In this document: positions 1-11,964 of the stretch, piece by piece
Position numbering within the stretch: the first letter of the stretch is position 1
Layout of the letters: every line of letters begins with the position of its first letter
Source of the DNA: Ischnura elegans
Lineage: Eukaryota; Arthropoda; Insecta; Odonata; Coenagrionidae
DNA length: 64,000 bases
Direction: 5' to 3'
Assembly: GCF_921293095.1 (NCBI RefSeq)
Contig: NC_060248.1
Location: forward strand, 75,461,243-75,525,242
Program-made: the position numbers and the translations under genes
Notes under the pieces: generated by a model
Database searches by the model: none
What the model was told of the DNA's origin: nothing
Seen by the model: only the letters and a program-made list of their open reading frames with translations

Positions 1-540
1 TTCTCGCAACAGCGTCCACTAACTTCTCTCCCCGCTTGTTTTATCTCCTCCCACAAGCTTCTCCACCTTCCCAATTCCTAGATTGGGTTTTCAGATTGCT
101 ACATGGGGGAGAGAGAGAGATTCGCTCATTTCTTTTTCCAACGTCCGACCTCGAGCATACCTTTCCGAAGAGCGGGTACTCTCATGCAGTTGTTATGTGT
201 TTTCAGATTTTTATTCTTCCACTCCGTTGTTCCTTAAGCCGTACCTCCACCGCATATGCTTCTCCTATATAGCCTCCTCCCTTCTCATAGCTTCGGCCTC
301 TGAAACCGCTCCCTCTTTCAGTGGCGTAGATCAAAGTTAAGGGTGTCGGCAGATATCAGTCACGTCGGTTAGCGGCAAACGAGTTAACGAGTTTTCACCC
401 CGTTCGTGATAATTTTCGAGCCGAATCGGGCGTGATCTATGATTTTCTCGACCTTCGCCCCAGAATAAATTCCCTTCTCCGTTCTCACCCAGAGCGCAAA
501 AAATAGAGTGTGCGGCATTCACTTTGTTTCGGCTTTATTC
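1..540. other. Pyrimidine-rich block, no gene recognised
   Basis: The plus strand is rich in C and T, with a short GA run near 105-120. Overlapping short frames exist on both strands but none shows a recognisable domain, and they overlap one another as expected from composition. It could be the edge of a GC-richer regulatory block, but no promoter motif is convincing. Confidence 0.3.
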
Positions 541-2400
541 AGCTTGCTTCCATTTTCCCAGCATAAAGGAGAACAGCCTATTAGGCTGGAGAAATTCTAA
601 GCAGATCCGAGGTAGATTTTACTTGAATCAAGTCTGGAGTACCAATTCTTTTCATCTCAGGATATTGAATGCTCTTTCATATAGTAATTGATGGATATGA
701 AACTTAACCTGTCTACTTGACCTTCTTAGACCAGTCGGAATGAATTAGATATTGTTCTTATAAATGATCTGCCCAAATTATTACTTCTTGCTGATCATGG
801 CTTACTTGTTAAATTAAAATGGTATGTGAATATAACAAGGAAACGTGACTTTTACGAACAGTTAGTGAATGAACATTACATGAAATAACAAACTTAGATT
901 CCTGAATCCTTCAATTTCCGTTTCTTCAGATTTATTTAAATGAAAAACATGCTACCTCGTCAGCATAAATGAGAGTGTTTCCATGATTGATTACACAAAG
1001 AAGTGCATTGCCAGTGCAAAAAAACTAATTAATCGTTAAAAATTCTTTCCGAGTAATATTCACATACCTACTTATTGGAATTTACAACCTGAAATAACAC
1101 GGAAATCATATCACAAAAAATGTTTATTTACAGCTACTGAAAGTAATATTTATGTAATATATATACTATAAATTAACTACCATATAAATTGAGACTAATG
1201 GCTGATCTTAACCAGGAATAAATCATTCTAGTTCATAGTCTGTGATATGTACCTAATTCCGTATGCTGCCTCGATAAACAGAGTGACTAAGAAAAACGCG
1301 TTAATTTTTTCCATTCGTATTAAAAAAGGACAAGTTTGTGCATGGCTGAAATATTACTAGGTCAAATATTATTATTAGGCCAAAATATTTCTCTCTCACT
1401 ACTCGTAGATCTTAACAACTGCCATTGTGAGCAAAACAACCATCCCGAGGATAATAAAATTTATTTAATCCACGAAAATATCCCTGTGGCTATCGATAGT
1501 TTGAAAAACCAATCGTCATCTCTTGAAGACGGTAAAAACTGCACCTCGGTTTATTTTTGTGATTCCGGAAAGTCAAATACTTTATTCTCCAGGCACAGAA
1601 TTTTAAACGCTCGTCACGTGTAAATAGGCTTTGCGCAATGGCAATTCAAATCCGCGAACGTAAGTGAATGTGTGGAACAGTAAATGAAGACTCACGTAGA
1701 CCCATAAAACGTTCGATAAAGGAGGTCAATCTTTCCGGTTGTCATGTCAACCTCCACATCCGGGCTTTGTGAAACTAGTAGCGCCGCTGCGAGTCGTGTG
1801 CTTTCGGTCCAGCAGCTTCCGTGAGAAAAAGGTTGCAGACAGTCGGCGAGGGTTTGAGGAGGGGCGTTGATCCAGACTTTCGAAGGAGCCGAAAAAAGGA
1901 ACAAAAGCAACCAATCGGGTTCAAACAACGGTTGTGGCTTAAACAAGTGACCGCTGCCTAACAATGTAAAGCTTCCCCGCGACAGCTCTCGACGAGAAAT
2001 TCCACGCCTTGACCATTTCTCCCTCACTTTCAACCGATTATCTTCAAGATTGTCCAACACATATCGACAGAGCTTAAGGTGGTTCAATCTAGAAACGGAT
2101 TAGATGCCGCTTTCACGGTATTTTGAAAATATTTTTTAAGAATTACGTTAGCTGACGATAGGCAGAAATTGAATTTTCTATTTGTCAGACAATTGTATCT
2201 CAAATATCATAAATTTCAAGGAGTTCTGACGGCAACACTGACCAGTATGTATAAAATTAAGGCAGAATATAGCATAAATGTGTACATTATTGCAAAAAAA
2301 ATTTATAAGATGTGTAAAAACGATTCGCTCTTACTTTTTGCGTTTCATGCAGTGAATACACCATTTGGGTAGATGAGGGTAAAACTCACTATAGGTTAGG
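541..2400. other. AT-rich stretch with nothing recognised
   Basis: Ordinary AT-rich sequence. The longest stop-free frame is on the minus strand at 1692-2087 (131 codons, in a slightly GC-richer patch). It has no recognisable domain, signal peptide or flanking splice pattern, so it is not called as a gene. Confidence 0.4.
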
Positions 2401-2401
2401 C

Positions 2402-2610
2402 CAGGGGCGTGCAAATTTTCTGATGTAGTACAGGGGCCAATTTCAATTTATTCCCCGGGGTAAATCGAATTATGAAGAATTGTGTAGTAAGGTAAACAAA
2501 TATGTATTAAGTCTTACTGAAATAATCCTTAAATGTACAAATGAATTTCCATGCAAAGCCAGCGTTTTCGGAGGGGCAGGTCAACTGAAAGGGGCACACT
2601 ACCTCGGCAG
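2402..2610. mobile_element. Degenerate hAT-like terminus
   Basis: The segment opens with CAGGGGCGTGCAAATTTTC, which resembles hAT-superfamily terminal inverted repeats (CAGGGGYG...), and is followed by another AGGGGCC motif near 2434. Around 2570-2607 there are further AGGGGCA motifs, but no clean opposite terminus or 8-bp target duplication could be found. The minus-strand frame at 2529-2861 overlaps this area and has no transposase features. This is probably an old non-autonomous fragment; the family assignment rests only on the terminus. Confidence 0.3.
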
Positions 2611-2870
2611 TCAGTCGGACGATTATCATTCAATAGTTGCAATTGGTCATCTATTTTAGCATGAAAACGATAAACAGTAATGCAAGAAGATACTAAGAAA
2701 ATATGAGGGGCAAAATATACTAACACATACTTTAATTTTTTTGCTACACTATGGAAACAACAGAGAAAAAACTCAAAACATCCAGTACCATTTTCAAATA
2801 TGTAGCTTTTATTCATTAATGAAATAGTACATACTGAATCAATTCCTCGATAAGAGACCAATAATTGTAG

Positions 2871-3920
2871 GTATTAAGTGATATCATTATTTCTGGGTTT
2901 GAAACTAATCGTATTTAATTGAGAGTACATGGGAAAAAAATTGTTTTAAGTTAAACATATAATTTCCTCAAGGTCCGCGTAAAATTTATGGGTGACTTGT
3001 AACCAATGCAAGCCTTCATTATTCCCTTAGATGGTGCTGAATATTTAAATCATTAAAGATTATTTCATGGCAAAGATTATATAATGAAATTTTAAATTAC
3101 GATGGTCAGCAGCGACACTTTTAGCAAAGGTGTTGAGCGCCCTTACAGGCGCCAATTCCCGCTAGAAAACACTGTAAACACTCAGGCATTTCGATCTCCA
3201 TCACTACGAAGAAAAAGGTTATTGGTGAAACTTTCGCGTAGCGTATCCTCTTTTGTGGCCCCGTGAGAAAAATCCCGGGAGATATGATCGCATATGACAG
3301 TCACTGCATTACTTCCATTAACCCGCATATTCCCTAACGGAACAGTTAATTATTTGGCGGCAGGAAAGTGTTCGCTCGCCCGGTGAAGGGAATTTTTTCA
3401 AGGCATTTCCTGCGTAAGGTGAGTCTCTTTTTAACCCTCAAAAACGACCACTAGGATCGCCCATACATTCGACCCCGTCCATTGACCTTTCTCCAGCTTT
3501 AACGACTCAAACAATCTGCCTCGCGAGAGAGATTAACCCAAAAACCAAGCCACCGCGCGGATGAATGGCTGGACGGGTGAATGAAAAGGGAAGTTTGCGA
3601 AACCTTGCGATTCCCTCTCGTCAATTTTCTCCCCTCGCTGGTGGCGCCGCGGTGATTACGGAAGAGCATGCCGCGGCTTAATTTGACGGGAGAGGATTCC
3701 GGTGGAGGTGGGAGATGGATGCGCTTGAAAATGAATCTTCTTTAAATTCGATCCCAGATATTTCAGAAGCTACTTTAATGTGGATTTTTTTTACCATCAG
3801 AATTACTGCTGATTATTATCGTATTTATCGTATATCGTATTATTTTTGTTGTGTAAACTCGTCATACTAACTGGCAATCCCCCGTAACTTGTATCGATAC
3901 TGACCCCCAAAGGAGTGGAG
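2871..3920. other. No gene recognised; GC-richer core at 3160-3720
   Basis: The ends are AT-rich. The centre (about 3160-3720) is GC-richer and contains a strong-looking splice donor, AAG|GTGAGT, at about 3416-3424. No open frame of useful length precedes it, so it cannot be called an exon. A conserved regulatory segment or a noncoding exon is possible but unproven. Confidence 0.25.
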
Positions 3921-3924
3921 TGTG

Positions 3925-4035
3925 ACTGTGATTTTGGAACACCACTCAACAATCACACTCATTTTTAGAATGAGTGATCACTCGTTTGAGTATGAGTGAA
4001 TGCTTGGAGTGAGTGACGTTCTGGAATATGGCCCT
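3925..4035. repeat. Imperfect inverted repeat rich in ACTCA/TGAGT
   Basis: The left half reads GGAACACCACTCA and the right half, on the reverse strand, CAGAACGTCACTCACTCC. TGAGTGATCACTCG lies between them. The segment is close to self-complementary over roughly 100 bp and looks like the relic of a small foldback or miniature inverted-repeat element. No target duplication was identified. Confidence 0.3.
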
Positions 4036-4207
4036 AAGTCCCTGCCAGTAAAATGTAACAATACATGCAGAAGATGTCAATCTTACGCAACGAACATTAT
4101 AAGGATTTCAAAGGATGTTGCCTCAAAATATGTATCTATCTTACCCTACCTTAGAAAAGGAGTACCTATGGACTGATGATTTAGCTGTGGTCATACTGGG
4201 GTCGATT

Positions 4208-4266
4208 CTGCAGGTGAAAATAAAGATAAGATGAAAGCAAAGAATCATTGGTGGTGTTTGGTCGGT
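4208..4266 (+). repeat. Dispersed repeat, plus-strand arm of an inverted pair
   Basis: About 59 bp matching the reverse complement of 5204-5262 at roughly 85 percent. Shared words include AAATAAAGAT, CAAAGAATCAT and GGTGTTTG. The pair encloses about 940 bp. Sequence outside the arms does not match, so this is either two independent insertions of one short family in opposite orientation or the ends of an unclassified element. Confidence 0.6.
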
Positions 4267-4351
4267 CATATATTAATTCTGTCACTGCAAATGACAACTT
4301 TCAGAGTCAGCCGTGAACAAGCCAGCGATAAATGTTGACTTTACGGAATGT

Positions 4352-4488
4352 TGGTAAAAGGGAGATGGAGAGCGTGTGACACGGATGGATTTGTGTCACA
4401 AAGAAAATATCACGGATTGATCTGTTTCGTGTAGGTGTGTGTCTAAATTCCATAAAATAAATTCAGCATGGAAAATTTATGATATGAA
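4352..4488 (+). repeat. Direct repeat, copy 1
   Basis: About 135 bp similar to 5414-5552 at roughly 75 to 80 percent with few gaps. Shared words include ATCACGGATTG, AAATTCCAT and AAATAAATT. Copies lie 1062 bp apart in the same orientation. Neither contains an open frame; the family is not recognised. Confidence 0.6.
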
Positions 4489-4489
4489 C

Positions 4490-5203
4490 TTAAGTAACAT
4501 AAAAAAACACAAATTTCATGGGTTAAGTTTAAAAATTCGGGAAAAAGAATATAAATGCATGTAGCATTAATATTTAGCACATATAAAAAATTATTTACCC
4601 ATGGATATAGCATATATAATTTTGTACCAGAATAGAATATTTAAATAAATGTATCGAAGGTTGAGAGAATTTCCGGGAGGTATTTCCAAACAACAAAGGA
4701 TCTGATGAAAATTTACCCAATTGTTAGCAAAATTTCCTATATTTAATTGAAATGCATTTCAAAGAAAACTCCTCAAATTTCACGCTGATACATTTAATTG
4801 TTACAATTGAGTGGGTTCTACTTTCTTTTGAAAATCGAAGTTTCTTTTAAATAAATATATGTTCTTTAAATAGGAAGGAAAATAATAGTCAAGATGATAG
4901 TTTCAATTCAGTCTTATTGCGAAAGGTCTTCTTAAATTTTGCGTTTCTTTCATCCATTCGCATCGTACATTAAATATTGATTGGCAAATATCAGCCTACA
5001 TCCTGCATGGGCCTCTGAAAAAGGCAACTATCCCGTTATAATGCTCAAGTGATTAAATAGAAGACTGGCAAGGGATAATTTCGAAAAATGGCATTCCTAT
5101 AGAAGAGATTAGGGACAGTCTTCAGCTACATTCTCATCTCTTAACCCTCAAGCCATGACCCTCTTTCCCAAGCACTATTAACCTTGACCGTTTCGTTCCG
5201 CAC
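4490..5203. other. AT-rich stretch with nothing recognised
   Basis: Strongly AT-rich sequence between two repeat copies. No frame, hairpin or repeat of note was seen. Confidence 0.4.
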
Positions 5204-5262
5204 GTCGGTCTTCAAACACCGACGATGATTCTTTGCTTTTCATCTAATCTTTATTTCCACCG
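5204..5262 (-). repeat. Dispersed repeat, minus-strand arm of an inverted pair
   Basis: Reverse-complement partner of 4208-4266. A recognisable part continues outward to about 5275 (a GGGGTAATTACG-like stretch on the reverse strand), so the true repeat unit is probably about 75 bp. Confidence 0.6.
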
Positions 5263-5413
5263 GCGTAATTACCCCCATTACGATCAAATCTAAATATATT
5301 GTTGCTCAGTTCCGCGCTGTAAGATCTCTTTTTCAAATTAATTATGCTCAAATATTAAAGAAGCTTACCTAATATTGCAGAAAACAAGTGAGTAAATGAA
5401 GTAATATAATAAG

Positions 5414-5552
5414 TGGGTAAAATGAAGGAATAGAAAATGTAACATGGATAGGCTTGTGCCACAAAGTAATGATCACGGATTGGTCTATTTCAGGTACCTA
5501 TGTGTATAAATTCCATCAAATAAATTTTGCATGGTAAATACCTGATCTGTGC
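5414..5552 (+). repeat. Direct repeat, copy 2
   Basis: Partner of 4352-4488. The match starts near GGTAAAA and ends about 15 bp after GCATGGTAAA. Flanks on both sides are unrelated to those of copy 1. Confidence 0.6.
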
Positions 5553-5590
5553 TACCTTCGAAAGGTGAAACCAACGAGAAAATTTTATGC

Positions 5591-5598
5591 TTCGAAAG
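5591..5598. repeat. Target-site duplication, left (TTCGAAAG)
   Basis: Eight bases immediately before the hAT-like element. They match TTCTAAAG at 6014-6021 in seven of eight positions. An 8-bp duplication is the hallmark of hAT insertion. Confidence 0.7.
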
Positions 5599-6013
5599 CA
5601 GGGGTCTTCAATCTTTTTAATGCAAGGGCCAAAGATCTCTGGTCCGGAGGGCCACAATGCTCCACGTCACTCTACCACCACAACAATAAAATTAAATAAA
5701 AAAATACTGTCCATGATAAAAGCACGCAAATGACAAATTCCACACTTTAAATTCAAAACTCAACAATGGACCTTGGTTTCAACACATTGTGTCATATTTA
5801 ACATCAGCCTATGCATCGAACTTCCACAAAATCAAGCCAGAAACGATTTTATAAAAAAATATAATCTCAAAGTACAGCAATTTTTATTGGTTAAAAAGTT
5901 CAATCAATCAAGGCGATTTTTGTATTACTTATTTATTTTTGACGTGTGTCGATATAATGTCAATATTTTCTCTAGCCTCTAGGGGGCGCAAGCAGACCGG
6001 GTTGAAACCATTG
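5599..6013. mobile_element. hAT-like non-autonomous element, 415 bp
   Basis: The left end reads CAGGGGTCTTCAATC and the right end, reverse-complemented, CAATGGTTTCAACCC. This is a degenerate terminal inverted repeat of the hAT type. Sub-terminal AAGGGCC and GGAGGGCC near the left and GCGCCCCCTAG near the right also fit hAT miniature elements. The element is flanked by 8-bp duplications with one mismatch. No transposase is present; the 69-codon frame inside (5773-5982) is incidental. One mismatch in the duplication and decayed ends point to an old insertion. The superfamily call follows from end sequence plus duplication length, both visible here. Confidence 0.75.
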
Positions 6014-6021
6014 TTCTAAAG
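6014..6021. repeat. Target-site duplication, right (TTCTAAAG)
   Basis: Right partner of the 8-bp duplication that flanks the 5599-6013 element. Confidence 0.7.
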
Positions 6022-6238
6022 GGCTTTGTTTAATATTTTAACTAAATCATTCGCTTTGGAAATATCATCAAAAAGTGAATTTTTCCTGCAAACATTAGAG
6101 TAAAACGGAATAAAAGAATACAAATTTTATGTTCAAACATAAGAAGTCATCCCAGGTGATACTCACAAGAAGACTGTTAGTAGAAGTTGCTAATACAGCA
6201 CAATTATACACTCCAAAATAATTTGAAAACATTGAAAT

Positions 6239-6266
6239 AAATAATAATAATAATAATAATAATAAA
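6239..6266. repeat. AAT microsatellite
   Basis: About nine uninterrupted AAT units followed by an A-rich tail. Simple sequence with no other content. Confidence 0.95.
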
Positions 6267-6269
6267 AAT

Positions 6270-7216
6270 AAGTGTGGATTTCACAATGGTGTTTTACTAT
6301 GAATTTTATGACCAACCTTTAAGTTCAAACGAACAAAAACATGTTCGGCATAGCCTTTGTGGGCTCAAATTCCGGATTTCTCATTTTATTCCGAATTTAA
6401 GTGACTAATTTTTCAACAAATAATATTTTCGCCCGATTGAATACGCAATTTCGAGCGCTGTAATTTTAAATTCAATGGAATGATTCACAGACGTGGATGA
6501 GTCATGTGAGGGACTCACCGTTGGCCACGCATATAGCAGATCCGCAAGCATGTGGTAATTATTTATTCCGCTAAATTTCTTAGATTCTTCCCTTTATTTA
6601 GATTGCAAAGGATAAAGGGTCGAGAAGAAACTTCTCCTTCAAGCGATCATAAATTTGGCACTTTTTTGGTTAAATGTAGCATGAGAAAACTCGACCACTC
6701 TCGCAAGATTGGAGAGGACATCACGAAACCCATCTGAAATATGTGTTCTTGATACGCTCGGCTAGGGATCAACGCCACGAATACCTCCGAAGCCTTTTTC
6801 CTCCTCCCTCGCCTGATTTATACAAAACCTTTTCCTCCTCAAGCATTAAAGCACGCCGTACGAAATTTTTCTCCACTCACGCCCGGTTCCAATTCACAGC
6901 TGTCCGTCCGTCTGACTTAATCTTGGATCACTCTCGACCCGCGAATTCATCCCGAGCTATTGAACCTTTGCGAGTCCGTCCATTCTGGAGCAAGACGGTT
7001 GAGGGAATCAGTTGATCACAAAGGGCCCCGCGGGCGTGGGAGGCCTTTGGGAAACCAATTTGAGAAATACACATCGATTTTCGCTCCACCAACATCGCAT
7101 CCATTCAGGTTGGAAAGTTTCAACCGTGAGCATCAAAAGGTTTGCATCGTCCTAAGATTTTCAGCAGTTGAACAAAGTGATTCTCAAAGCTATGATTCAA
7201 TTCATAATTCAATTTC
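6270..7216. other. No gene recognised; GC-richer patch at 6740-7080
   Basis: Short frames at 6743-7015 and 6960-7229 overlap in different phases and carry no recognisable domain. The patch is pyrimidine-rich on the plus strand. Nothing else was identified. Confidence 0.35.
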
Positions 7217-7405
7217 TCTATACCGTTGAATTTGAATTGCAGAATCCAAATCCTATTGAATGGAGAACAATGCAGTAGTTTTTTAATATTACCCATCATT
7301 AGATGTACTGCTTTAATAACTTTATTGCCATTAGAAGCAGTGGAATGTTTATTAATAAAACTATTAAACGTGATGTGGAACAATTTGAACAAGCATGTAC
7401 CTATA
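7217..7405 (+). repeat. Direct repeat, copy 1
   Basis: About 180 bp related to 8298-8465 at roughly 65 to 70 percent. Conserved words include GAACAATGCAG, GCAATTAGAAG-like and GCGGAATGTTT-like segments. A further short match follows in both (ACAAGCATGTA at about 7391 and 8560). Short frames overlap both copies (7226-7432 and 8327-8560), but their phases do not give alignable proteins over any length, so a coding origin is not supported. Confidence 0.5.
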
Positions 7406-7439
7406 TATTCCAATATCTTGGAAGTAATCTGACATGGTG

Positions 7440-8297
7440 TTGGTAAAAATTTTTAAATGATTATATGATTACATTTAAAACTAAATACAGTACTCATAAA
7501 GGTTTCAAAAAAATGTTATTGCCATATTTACCTTCCATCCTTGTTTGTGCCATCAACAATTCATAGTTATGCTGCAAATGGAGTGAAATATGAAATATTT
7601 TCCTCTGATGTGATCTAGAAATATTCGGAGGAAATGTTTATATTGTTCCCCAAAATGATATAAACTTACTCAGTAGCTCTTTAAAAAAATTAGGGGTGAC
7701 CAACATTTTAAAATTCGTTTTAGGAAATTTCTACATTTAATTTAACTTACCATGTTAATTTTATTAAGTGAAAATTATCTAACCATACATATTTTTTCCC
7801 TTTTTAAAAATTGTGATCCCTATCGGGAATTTCTCCAAACGTCGATTTACATGAATGAGCGTATAGCATCAGCAAATGAAGGATTGTTTCAATTTCGCCA
7901 AGATGAACAATGATATCTTAAAAATAGCATTGAGTTCCATGAAAATTCAGAAAAAATACTACGTATTACCTCACGACTCCTGAGAGTTCTCAGATTTCTT
8001 AAAAATTACCAGCCGCCCAAATTCAACGACCGCTAGGTTACATCATTAGGAGGAAAGAAGTAGAATTTTGAATGAGCACAATTCCAAGGTCATCACAGCA
8101 CTTTTCAACGCAATATTTTATTTTCATTATGCCCTTACCCCGCAGGATTCGTTAATAAATAAATGTGACTCCATGCACGGGTCGAGTTTTAGACTAAAAA
8201 CAATAATTTTCTGAGATTTTAATAATTTCCATTGCATTCGTAGTAAGTATGAGACAAACGAGTGAAAAGCTATCATCTAAGCATCCTTTCAACAAAT
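7440..8297. other. AT-rich stretch with nothing recognised
   Basis: AT-rich sequence between two related repeat copies; no frame or structure of note. Confidence 0.4.
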
Positions 8298-8465
8298 TTC
8301 TAGCACTGAATTCAAATTAGCATTGAATGATGAACAATGCAGAAGCTCTCTTAATAATACACATCGAAAGATATGCTGCGAAAATAGCTGTATGGCAATT
8401 AGAAGTAGCGGAATGTTTAAGTACTCAAAATGACATCGAAATATTGGAACAAGTACATAATTTCA
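8298..8465 (+). repeat. Direct repeat, copy 2
   Basis: Partner of 7217-7405, about 1.08 kb downstream in the same orientation. It lacks a short stretch between the first block and GAACAATGCAG that copy 1 has. It overlaps a 77-codon frame (8327-8560) of unknown meaning. Confidence 0.5.
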
Positions 8466-8599
8466 CAGACGGAACTCAAAAACTACAGGCACATCAGTTA
8501 CAAACTGGGTTGATAATTGATTTAAATGATAAAATGAAACCTATTGGAAATCAAAGTTAAACAAGCATGTATCAATTACACATAGTTTAAGTATCTCAC

Positions 8600-10050
8600 A
8601 ATGCTAACTATTACCATAGATTTAGAAACCTTTAGTCCAGAATGTTACACCAACCCCAAAGTATAAGAGTTGAATGCATATGACGAGAGTGGGAGCATGG
8701 CTTAAATACTGACATTGCTCCTGCCGCATTGGCGTAAATAATTATTGCAAACAATTGTGTCCATGACAAAAAAAAACACTAATACTAATTTAAATTCGCT
8801 CACACTGAGCATTCAGTTGTTCTGTAATCAAGTTAACATCAGGTAAAAGACATTAATGCCTAATCAAACTAATGCACAACACTACATGGCCGACGTTTTC
8901 AATTTTGCGCACTTAGCCTAACCATTAAATCAATTCCAGTGGGAAATAGAAAAGTCTTTAAAAAATCCGGTACTGATATTCGCTTGGTAGTGGTCAGCAG
9001 CCAAAGCAACCCCTATTAAAGCGGATTCGCCGTCTGAAAAACGCATCTGGAAATCCACTGAGCTGCTCACATCCTCCCTACTGCATTGCTTGTTAAGTGT
9101 AATGACACTCCGCCCTTGCGAATTTTATGGTCCGTTCTCGAGTGGAACCAGGGCAGACTCATGCGCTTTTTGCATGGCTTATCCACCTGTTTCTCTCCCG
9201 GAGAATGAAAAGAATGCTCCAAGCAAACCCGCCGCGTCAAAGGCAGATGCAGAAGTTATATACTACTTAATGTTTTGCCCACTCGACTGATCTTAAGCGT
9301 TATATGAACGAGCAAATCACTCCACAGTATAACTATGAAGTCATTTTAATGGCAACACTTTCGCCAGGGCTGAGTAGATAAACGCAATGAAAATGGAAAC
9401 TGTTACTAAATATTTTGTGGCGCAGAGGTTATATTTCTCAACAAAAACTAGCCCTTTTTTCTCGTAGTAAAGACGTTATTTCTTCTGTGGGTAATACCTC
9501 CCGCCAATTACCTGCGGGTAATACCTCAAGCTGCTCAGATATTTTCCATTAATCATTATCATCATTATTCCAGAGGTAATATATAACATTCTAATTTCGA
9601 ACATAATTGATGCAATTTTGCTAGAAGAAATGGAAAAGTCGGTCTATTATTTGAACATAAACAAAAATGGTCCATAATTAATTTTGGGCCCAAATTTGTA
9701 GGTGCTAACACTTGAAATATAAATCAAGGATATATACAACAGAGGTACAAACGTGGCAGCTTAATTGGACGCCTCAGAAATTAGTTTATCACCAGCAATC
9801 ACCCTAATCCAATTTCAGGAAATGAAGTTTCTTACACTGAACAATTTAAAAAACATGTAACATAACTTATAAATCCCTCATTAAAATTTCCGCACTCCAT
9901 ACTTAATTTAATCTATTTTAATGTTTCATTTGCATGATTAGCGTAATTCTAATGAGCATGAATAATAACGTGCCTTTACGCTCAATAATAAGTCCGCTCT
10001 CTTTCCTTAAATTCAGAAGTATAGCTCAAAAAAATTAAATCTGAAGTTAG
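8600..10050. other. No gene recognised
   Basis: Mostly AT-rich. A small direct repeat of GGGTAATACCTC occurs twice near 9490-9528. A 66-codon frame at 9090-9290 sits in a GC-richer patch without recognisable features. TAATAAGTCCG near 9988 is the inverse of CGGACTTATTA in the following tandem repeat. Confidence 0.35.
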
Positions 10051-10248
10051 TACATCTTAATGAACGAATAAAGAACGGACTTATTATTAATTGACTAAAT
10101 TAAACAAACAAAGGAAATGGGTGAAAAAACTTACTCCCTATGTAGTACCTACATCTTAATGAACGAATAAAGAACGAACTTATTATTAATTGACTAAATT
10201 AAACAAACAAAGGAAATGGATGAAAAAACTTACTCCCTATGTAGTACC
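10051..10248. repeat. Tandem duplication, 99-bp unit, two copies
   Basis: Copy 1 is 10051-10149 and copy 2 is 10150-10248. Only two differences were seen across 99 bp (GAACGGAC versus GAACGAAC, and ATGGGTG versus ATGGATG), about 98 percent identity. Both begin TACATCTTAATGAACG and end TATGTAGTACC. It is the youngest duplication in the window. No open frame runs through it. Confidence 0.95.
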
Positions 10249-10249
10249 T

Positions 10250-11045
10250 GAAAGCATAATGTTATGTTTCTTTGATGTGCCATTTACATGACACTTTCTC
10301 GTCGGTTATGAAATAACCACTCAGCCTGAAATGAATCTCCAGAAAATATAGAGGAGGATAAACAATAGTTATTAGGGAGTGAAAGTTTATCGAAACCAAC
10401 CTCAATGGGGCAAAGTGCTTCGTTAAAGCAGTCCTGCAACTTCTTTCCCCTAGCTCTCATAACGCAACTATCACGCGAAATCCCCATTGGCCTCTTCCTA
10501 AACCCCCCGTCACTCCACTCCCACTTTCAAACCTTATTCTTATATTTCTCTTTCTCACTCCCATCAGTCTGATTAAAATTCTCGTTTTTTGAAAGAAAAA
10601 GCGCTAGCTGCAACAATGAGTAATTGCTCCTACGAAAGACTTTACGGCTCCATGTTGATGCAGGGGAATCATGGAAGCGTGAGAAACCAGCTTTTTTCTC
10701 TGGTCTTTCATTAGGTATAATCCCAACGAGTTTATATGAAAAACAAACCAAAAGATGAGCAAGACAGATTTTCCCAGAGACTTCTCAGCTTGAGAGTCTC
10801 AACTAGTTGAACACTTTCTCCGGAAGGACTCGTAGAGGTGATCAAATAGAACGACTAAGTTACAGTGTCACAATGTCACATTGTCACATAACCCGAGTGA
10901 GTAATTTTTTCGGTTATTCAGTACACCCATATATTATGCTTTACGAACCTTAGATCCTAGTTTGCAGTAGGTCCACCATTTAATAGCAGGTAAGTTTTTA
11001 ATTCAGGCGTTTAACTATTACTTTCTATCGATAATATTCCGGAAG
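10250..11045. other. No gene recognised
   Basis: Two short minus-strand frames (10284-10487, 10527-10751) carry no recognisable domains. A short self-complementary run of GTGTCACAATGTCACATTG occurs near 10864. Nothing else was identified. Confidence 0.35.
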
Positions 11046-11167
11046 GCGCTGATTGAGATGCACTTAATTAATATATAACAATAAAACTATGGGTTAAGAC
11101 GCTTGAAAAAAATTAATCGTTTCCTTGGAAAGAAGATTGAGAAAAACACTGTTACATTAAAAGATTC
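11046..11167 (+). repeat. Direct repeat, copy 1
   Basis: About 120 bp similar to 11965-12085 at about 75 to 80 percent. Shared words: CTGATTGAGAT, CAATAAAACT, CTTGAAAAAA, GAAAGAAGATTGA and TGTTACAT. Copies lie 919 bp apart in the same orientation. Family unknown. Confidence 0.7.
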
Positions 11168-11169
11168 TA

Positions 11170-11964
11170 TCCATAATATTTCTGTACCCCACTGGCTGCC
11201 CAAGTCAACTGCCCAAATGGTTATGCAATATAGGAGTTCAATGTCGACAATTAAATAAGCGCGTAATAATTCATTACCTAGTTATGCAACATCCTCTGAA
11301 CCTTAAGATAGGTTTTTCGAAGTTTTAAGATCAGAAAAATGTCCGCAGTGTGTGTGCACCATATGGTCATCTGTCACTGAGACTTGATCCGTGGAACTTA
11401 TGAATAGTTGCATGTATAATTTACCCACTGCACCACCGGAACAGTTGTGCTCTGAGGCAGTCTCAATGCCCAATATGTCGGCTGTGTCCACAGTTATCCC
11501 GACGGGAGCAAACTCCATTCTAGGTGAGTCGTGGGCGATAATTTTGGAAGACAAGTAATTCCTGAACTGACCGCTTTCAGACTCCAATGAGCTTTGCGTT
11601 AATTTTTTTCCGCCACGGCACATCCACTGACCCAACTAATTGTGGGAAACAAAACTGTCCCATGCAATTTCCTGCGTGCTCACATGACTTCATAAATCTC
11701 GTTTCGTTCGTATTATCATGGTTTTCCCAATAGTCGCAGTTTCGTCAAATCGAACATCTGCTCACCCGATGCCCCATTATTACGCAGTATTTGCACTTCC
11801 TCTTCCCTTCGGATAGCGCTTTCCTCATTTCTGCCACATGCAAGTAAATACATGACCCATAAATGACTACACAGCTCACGCATTCGGGTAGAGAATAAGA
11901 AATAAGAAGGTAGTTAATATTTTTTCTCGCTCTAAAAAATGCCCGAGAGGAAGAAGAGGAAACG
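11170..11964. other. No gene recognised
   Basis: A 110-codon minus-strand frame at 11303-11635 lies in a moderately GC-richer patch. Its translation has no domain, signal peptide or membrane segment that I recognise, and no splice context supports it. Confidence 0.35.

Noticed and set aside
1692..2087. 131-codon minus-strand frame
   Set aside because: No domain, signal peptide, or flanking splice signals; slightly GC-richer patch makes chance openness likely.
3410..3430. Strong donor-like AAG|GTGAGT
   Set aside because: No open frame or acceptor defines an exon; single donor motifs are common.
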